From positions 1,280,032 through 1,302,677 of the forward strand of contig KQ481997.1 of NCBI GenBank assembly GCA_001430745.1: DNA of 22,646 bases, in the 5' to 3' direction. The stretch's first letter is position 1. Every line of letters starts with the position of its first letter. The DNA comes from Auxenochlorella pyrenoidosa (taxonomy: Eukaryota; Chlorophyta; Trebouxiophyceae; Chlorellales; Chlorellaceae). Below, one piece after another: positions 19,981-22,646 of this stretch. The translations under genes and the position numbers were made by a program. Under the pieces are notes generated by a model. The model searched no databases. It had not been told where the DNA came from and saw only the letters and a list, made by a program, of their open reading frames with translations.

Positions 19981-20954
19981 ATGAGCATTTTCCCAAGCTT
20001 CCTGTGGGTCGACTCCAACTGCTGCGATGCATGCCAGGGCGGCTGCGAGTGCGGCTACGACTCGAGCTTCTGTGGTGGTCAGTTTCTGCGATCCCGGGGG
20101 AGGGGGGGGGCCGTGCGGGGGGGCAGCGTTGGCAGGCGCGAAGAGCTGGACGGCACGCCGCTGCCGACCGGTATGCCCTAATTGCCTTCCCGACCAATCT
20201 GCCCCACCCCATGCTGTGCAGAATGTGGCAAGTGAGTGCAGCCAGCAGGCTGGCTGGCTGGCTGGCTGTGGGTCGAGCCCCGTGCTGCGAGCCCCTGGCT
20301 GCGAGCCCGCCCATGTGCCCCCTGCATGCAGCAGCATACCATGCCCTGTGTGGCTTGCCTGCGGATGTGGAATTGCCAGCAGAAGCAGCCCTTCCTGGAC
20401 ACACCCCGTGGTTGTTGCTCCCCACCTGCAGGTGGTGCGACTGCCCCGCCTGGTGCCGCTGCCCGCAGTGCCGGCCAGATGAGATTGCCTTTTGCATGAT
20501 GAACAAGCAGCTGCGGCAGCACCAGCACCGTGACAGCGGCAAGGTGTGCGGTGTGAGGGGGCCAAGTGGGGAAGGTGGCTGGCGCACACGCTCCTGCCGG
20601 CCTTCCTGCAAGCCGTGCTGTGCCTTATTCTTGCCACCCTGGCCTGCGGTTCCGCACTGCCGGGCACGTGCCCCAGGCCAGAGTCCCCTGCGTGCTTGCC
20701 AGCAAGCAGGCAGCGCTTGATGGCGCCCCCTCTCTGAAAGCCGCCTGCAGGTCGAAAATCACAGCAGCGGCCAGAGCAGCCCTCGCACGGCGCCCCCGTC
20801 GGTGGCAAGCACAGACAGCATGGCACCAGCGGGACAGCCGCAGCCGGCGCAGCCCGCCCGCCCACCAGCTGGCAGTGCCCTGGGCGAGGCTCCCGGCGCA
20901 GAGAGGGCCAGCAACGGCAAGCAGCCTGAAAGCATCAGTGGGCGTGCATCGTGA
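19981..20954 (+). CDS. Small cysteine-rich protein, possible metal-binding protein
   Basis: Four exons: 19981-20074, 20222-20231, 20432-20543 and 20751-20954 (TGA), giving 139 aa. A tandem donor at 20078 would add one Gly. Phases are 1, 2 and 0. Residues 1-12 are MSIFPSFLWVDS. Thirteen Cys follow within about 45 residues, arranged as CC, CxxC, CEC, CDC and CRC pairs (NCCDACQGGCECG, then KWCDCPAWCRCPQCR). The second half, after RPDEIAFCMMNK, is a Ser, Pro, Gln and Ala-rich tail without Cys. There is no signal peptide or membrane segment, so a cytosolic or nuclear protein is likely. The CxC pairs suggest binding of Zn or Cu, as in metallothioneins, but the Trp residues and long tail are unlike a classical metallothionein; a novel zinc-binding domain is equally possible. 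I do not recognise the family. The GGCAGCA context before the ATG is favourable. Confidence 0.7.
20222..20231 (+). other. 10-nt microexon of the Cys-rich gene
   Basis: AATGTGGCAA lies between CTGTGCAG and GTGAGTGC, both strong splice signals. It supplies ECGK with bases borrowed from both neighbours. Without it, exon 1 (phase 1) cannot join exon 3 in the Cys-rich frame, so the inference depends on phase and consensus, not on transcript data. Confidence 0.65.
20248..20268. repeat. (GGCT)5 short tandem repeat in an intron
   Basis: Five GGCT-type units lie in the intron just after the 10-nt microexon. The repeat is simple sequence and is probably polymorphic. Confidence 0.85.
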
Positions 20955-21751
20955 CGGCAGGGGAGGGTCTGAAATTCGCCAGCCCTGGCACGCTGCATCC
21001 AAGTGCCCACTCAGCTGCGAGTCTACGGCCGCGGGACCTGCAGCGGCATTCTCTGCTCTTACTTGGCAGCCTGCCTGCCGGCATGCTGACCCCGCTTCCT
21101 CCCTCCACAGCACTGTGTCGAAAACATTTCCCACAGCTTTGTTCCTGGATCCCTATCTGCCTCTTGCGCGCCAACCTGCGTCCTTGCTTGCTTTGGTGCA
21201 ACTGTCCTGACCTAGCGCCCCTGCCGACCCAAATGCATGACGCTGCGCCGCCACATGCCTACAAGTTTTCGTCCCACAACAAATTGTTTCATTGCTGCCC
21301 CGTCAAGTGCTCTGCCAAATCAGCGTGTCAGGGCTGACTGACAGTTGCTCTCTGTCGGGACATCCAGGATGCGACGGTCTGGCTGGTACGGGCAATAAGT
21401 CATGGCATGCTAATAACCCAAACCTTAGGGTCCCAGCAATGACCCCGTGTCATGTCGCCATGAGAAGCACCCAGTTCCTGCCAAGGGCCCAAAGTAGAAG
21501 TGGGCGTGCAGGAACGAGGGGGCGCAGGGAGGGGGCATGCGGCGGCCACAGCAGCGGTGCCGCCCCCACCCATGGCCATACCGCGCCCTGCTTGCAGTCG
21601 GTGTTCTTGCTTTCACTCCACTTCCTGGACATCTCGAGCGCTAGCCATGGCCTCTCCATTGCTCAGGAGCCGAAGCTCGGTTGCGCCCCCTAGCGCCTGA
21701 GGCAGCGCGGCCCCCGCACCCGCTTTAGGGGTCGATCTAGGCTGCACGAAC
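20955..21751. other. Intergenic region between the Cys-rich and LRR genes
   Basis: This is 797 bases with no supported exon, noticeably less GC-rich around 21100-21450. It must hold the 3' UTR of the Cys-rich gene and the promoter of the LRR gene. No TGTAA was seen on the plus strand. Confidence 0.5.
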
Positions 21752-22624
21752 ATGAGGCGCTGCTCGCTGCTGCTCGCGGCAGTGTTCCAGAGCCTGTGGG
21801 CCCTTGCGCTCGCCAGGGGCGGTCGACGGCTGCAGATGCACTCGAATATCACGTTGGACGGTAAGTCAATGCGGAAACGAGCGGACGAGGCACGGGGTGC
21901 GCGTCGCGAGATGCCAGTGTCAGCCGCCGCTGCTGCCGGCTCCCCGCCTGCCTGCCTTAATCCTCGCTCGCTTGGCTTCCACCATGCTGCAGAGAAGGAA
22001 CTTCTGCTGACTTTCCGTGATGGCATCGTCAACTGGGCTGAGGTGCAGGCAGCATGGGGGCTCGACGGCTGGTGCACTGGAGTTGACGCCGGGTGCCGAG
22101 CGCCTGTCTGCACGTGGGGAGGCGTCGAGTGAGCTCCAGCCTGCTGCTGGTTCATGGATGCTTGCTTATTCCTTATTCCGGCAGCACCTTGGTGTTGTTA
22201 AATGCCATTCCGGCAGGGCCGACGGTGCTCTTGGCAGCTGTGGTCATGAGCGTCGCACAGCGCTTTCCTGGCCCGATCGCCTCGCGCCGCACCCTGCTGT
22301 TCTGCCCTGCAGGTGCAGCCCATACCACGTGCACGAAGGCAACTTTGTGACACACCTGTGAGCCGCGCGCTGCCGTCCGGTTACTCCTGCTGCACCTGTT
22401 CTCAGATGCCTGCAGCCGCCGTCGCTGCCCTGCGCTGGCGCTGCTGCTCCTGCTGCCCTAGCGCGTGCCGCCACGCCGCTCATCCCCCTTTGCCTGCTTG
22501 GCCCCGCTCCATGTCGCGTCCGCACAACAGGATCCTCACCTGCAACAACTGCGCCGTGCCGATGCGCGGCCGCCTGCGGCCGGGCATCCACAAGCTGCTG
22601 CACCTCGAGGTGTTCCATGTGCAG
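21752..22624 (+). CDS. Leucine-rich-repeat secreted or receptor-like protein, 5' part (runs off window)
   Basis: Exons 21752-21860, 21993-22128, 22313-22357 and 22531-22624 join at phases 1, 2 and 2 and give the first 128 aa; the last donor, GTGTGT at 22625, shows the gene continues. Residues 1 to about 21 form a signal peptide (MRRCSLLLAAVFQSLWALAL). Residues 37-83 match the plant LRR N-terminal cap: ELLLTFRDGIVNW, then spaced Cys at 64, 71, 76 and 83 with the hallmark CTWGGVEC. The first repeat follows: VTHLILTCNNCAVPMRGRLR, PGIHKLLHLEVFHVQ. The product should enter the secretory pathway and display LRRs outside the cell or in the endomembrane lumen. Whether it ends as a soluble protein, a membrane-anchored receptor-like protein or a receptor kinase cannot be told from this window. 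The GT-rich start of the next intron reaches the window edge. Confidence 0.8.
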
Positions 22625-22646
22625 GTGTGTGTGTGTGTGTTGGTGG
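22625..22646 (+). repeat. (GT)n run at the start of an LRR-gene intron
   Basis: The last bases of the window are GT dinucleotides beginning at the splice donor of the LRR gene. The end of the tract is outside the window. Confidence 0.7.

Noticed and set aside
19834..20865. 343-codon minus-strand open frame across the Cys-rich gene
   Set aside because: It crosses exons and introns of the plus-strand model, has a random-looking composition and no motif; a shadow frame.
1..22646. Search for tRNA, rRNA, CRISPR, phage, toxin-antitoxin or intact transposable elements
   Set aside because: No cloverleaf, direct-repeat array, transposase, reverse transcriptase or terminal inverted repeat was recognised by eye; a tRNAscan-SE and RepeatMasker run would be the decisive test.

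Overview
The window is nuclear DNA of a GC-rich green alga, most probably a trebouxiophyte of the Chlorella type. The case rests on compact genes cut by many short GT-AG introns (a few GC-AG), a plant-type thylakoidal signal peptidase, other plant or eukaryotic families (tandem PHD fingers, TMEM161, a plant-like LRR N-cap), and TGTAA polyadenylation motifs as used by chlorophytes. There are no bacterial operons, CRISPR arrays, phage genes or complete transposons. Introns were placed by hand from splice consensus and phase; every complete gene model closes in frame.

Layout. 1-2053 (+): 3' part of an unrecognised Ala-rich protein gene. 2486-4083 (+): two tandem PHD fingers of the NSD type followed by a Gln/Ala-rich tail. 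4582-8889 (-): an 11-exon, 894-aa coiled-coil protein with two membrane segments, convergent with the PHD gene. 9511-10148 (+): a 129-aa protein with three membrane segments, divergent from the coiled-coil gene. 10832-14315 (-): a 7-exon, 360-aa thylakoidal processing peptidase (type I signal peptidase) with its Ser/Lys dyad; its last intron holds a GT-rich tract and a 747-base assembly gap, and the preceding intron carries a tandem copy of an exon end. 14528-18337 (+): a 10-exon TMEM161-family membrane protein sharing a 212-base divergent promoter region with the peptidase. 18338-19980: gene-poor, with a decayed histone H2A-like relic on the minus strand. 19981-20954 (+): a small Cys-rich protein whose reading frame depends on a 10-nt microexon. 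21752 to the window end (+): 5' part of a secreted or receptor-like leucine-rich-repeat gene.

The genes look like ordinary neighbours, not a pathway. The peptidase acts in the chloroplast, and the other membrane proteins have no sequence-supported link to it. The items most worth a second look are the Cys-rich microexon gene, the duplicated exon end in the peptidase gene, the H2A relic, and the SET-less NSD-type double PHD protein.
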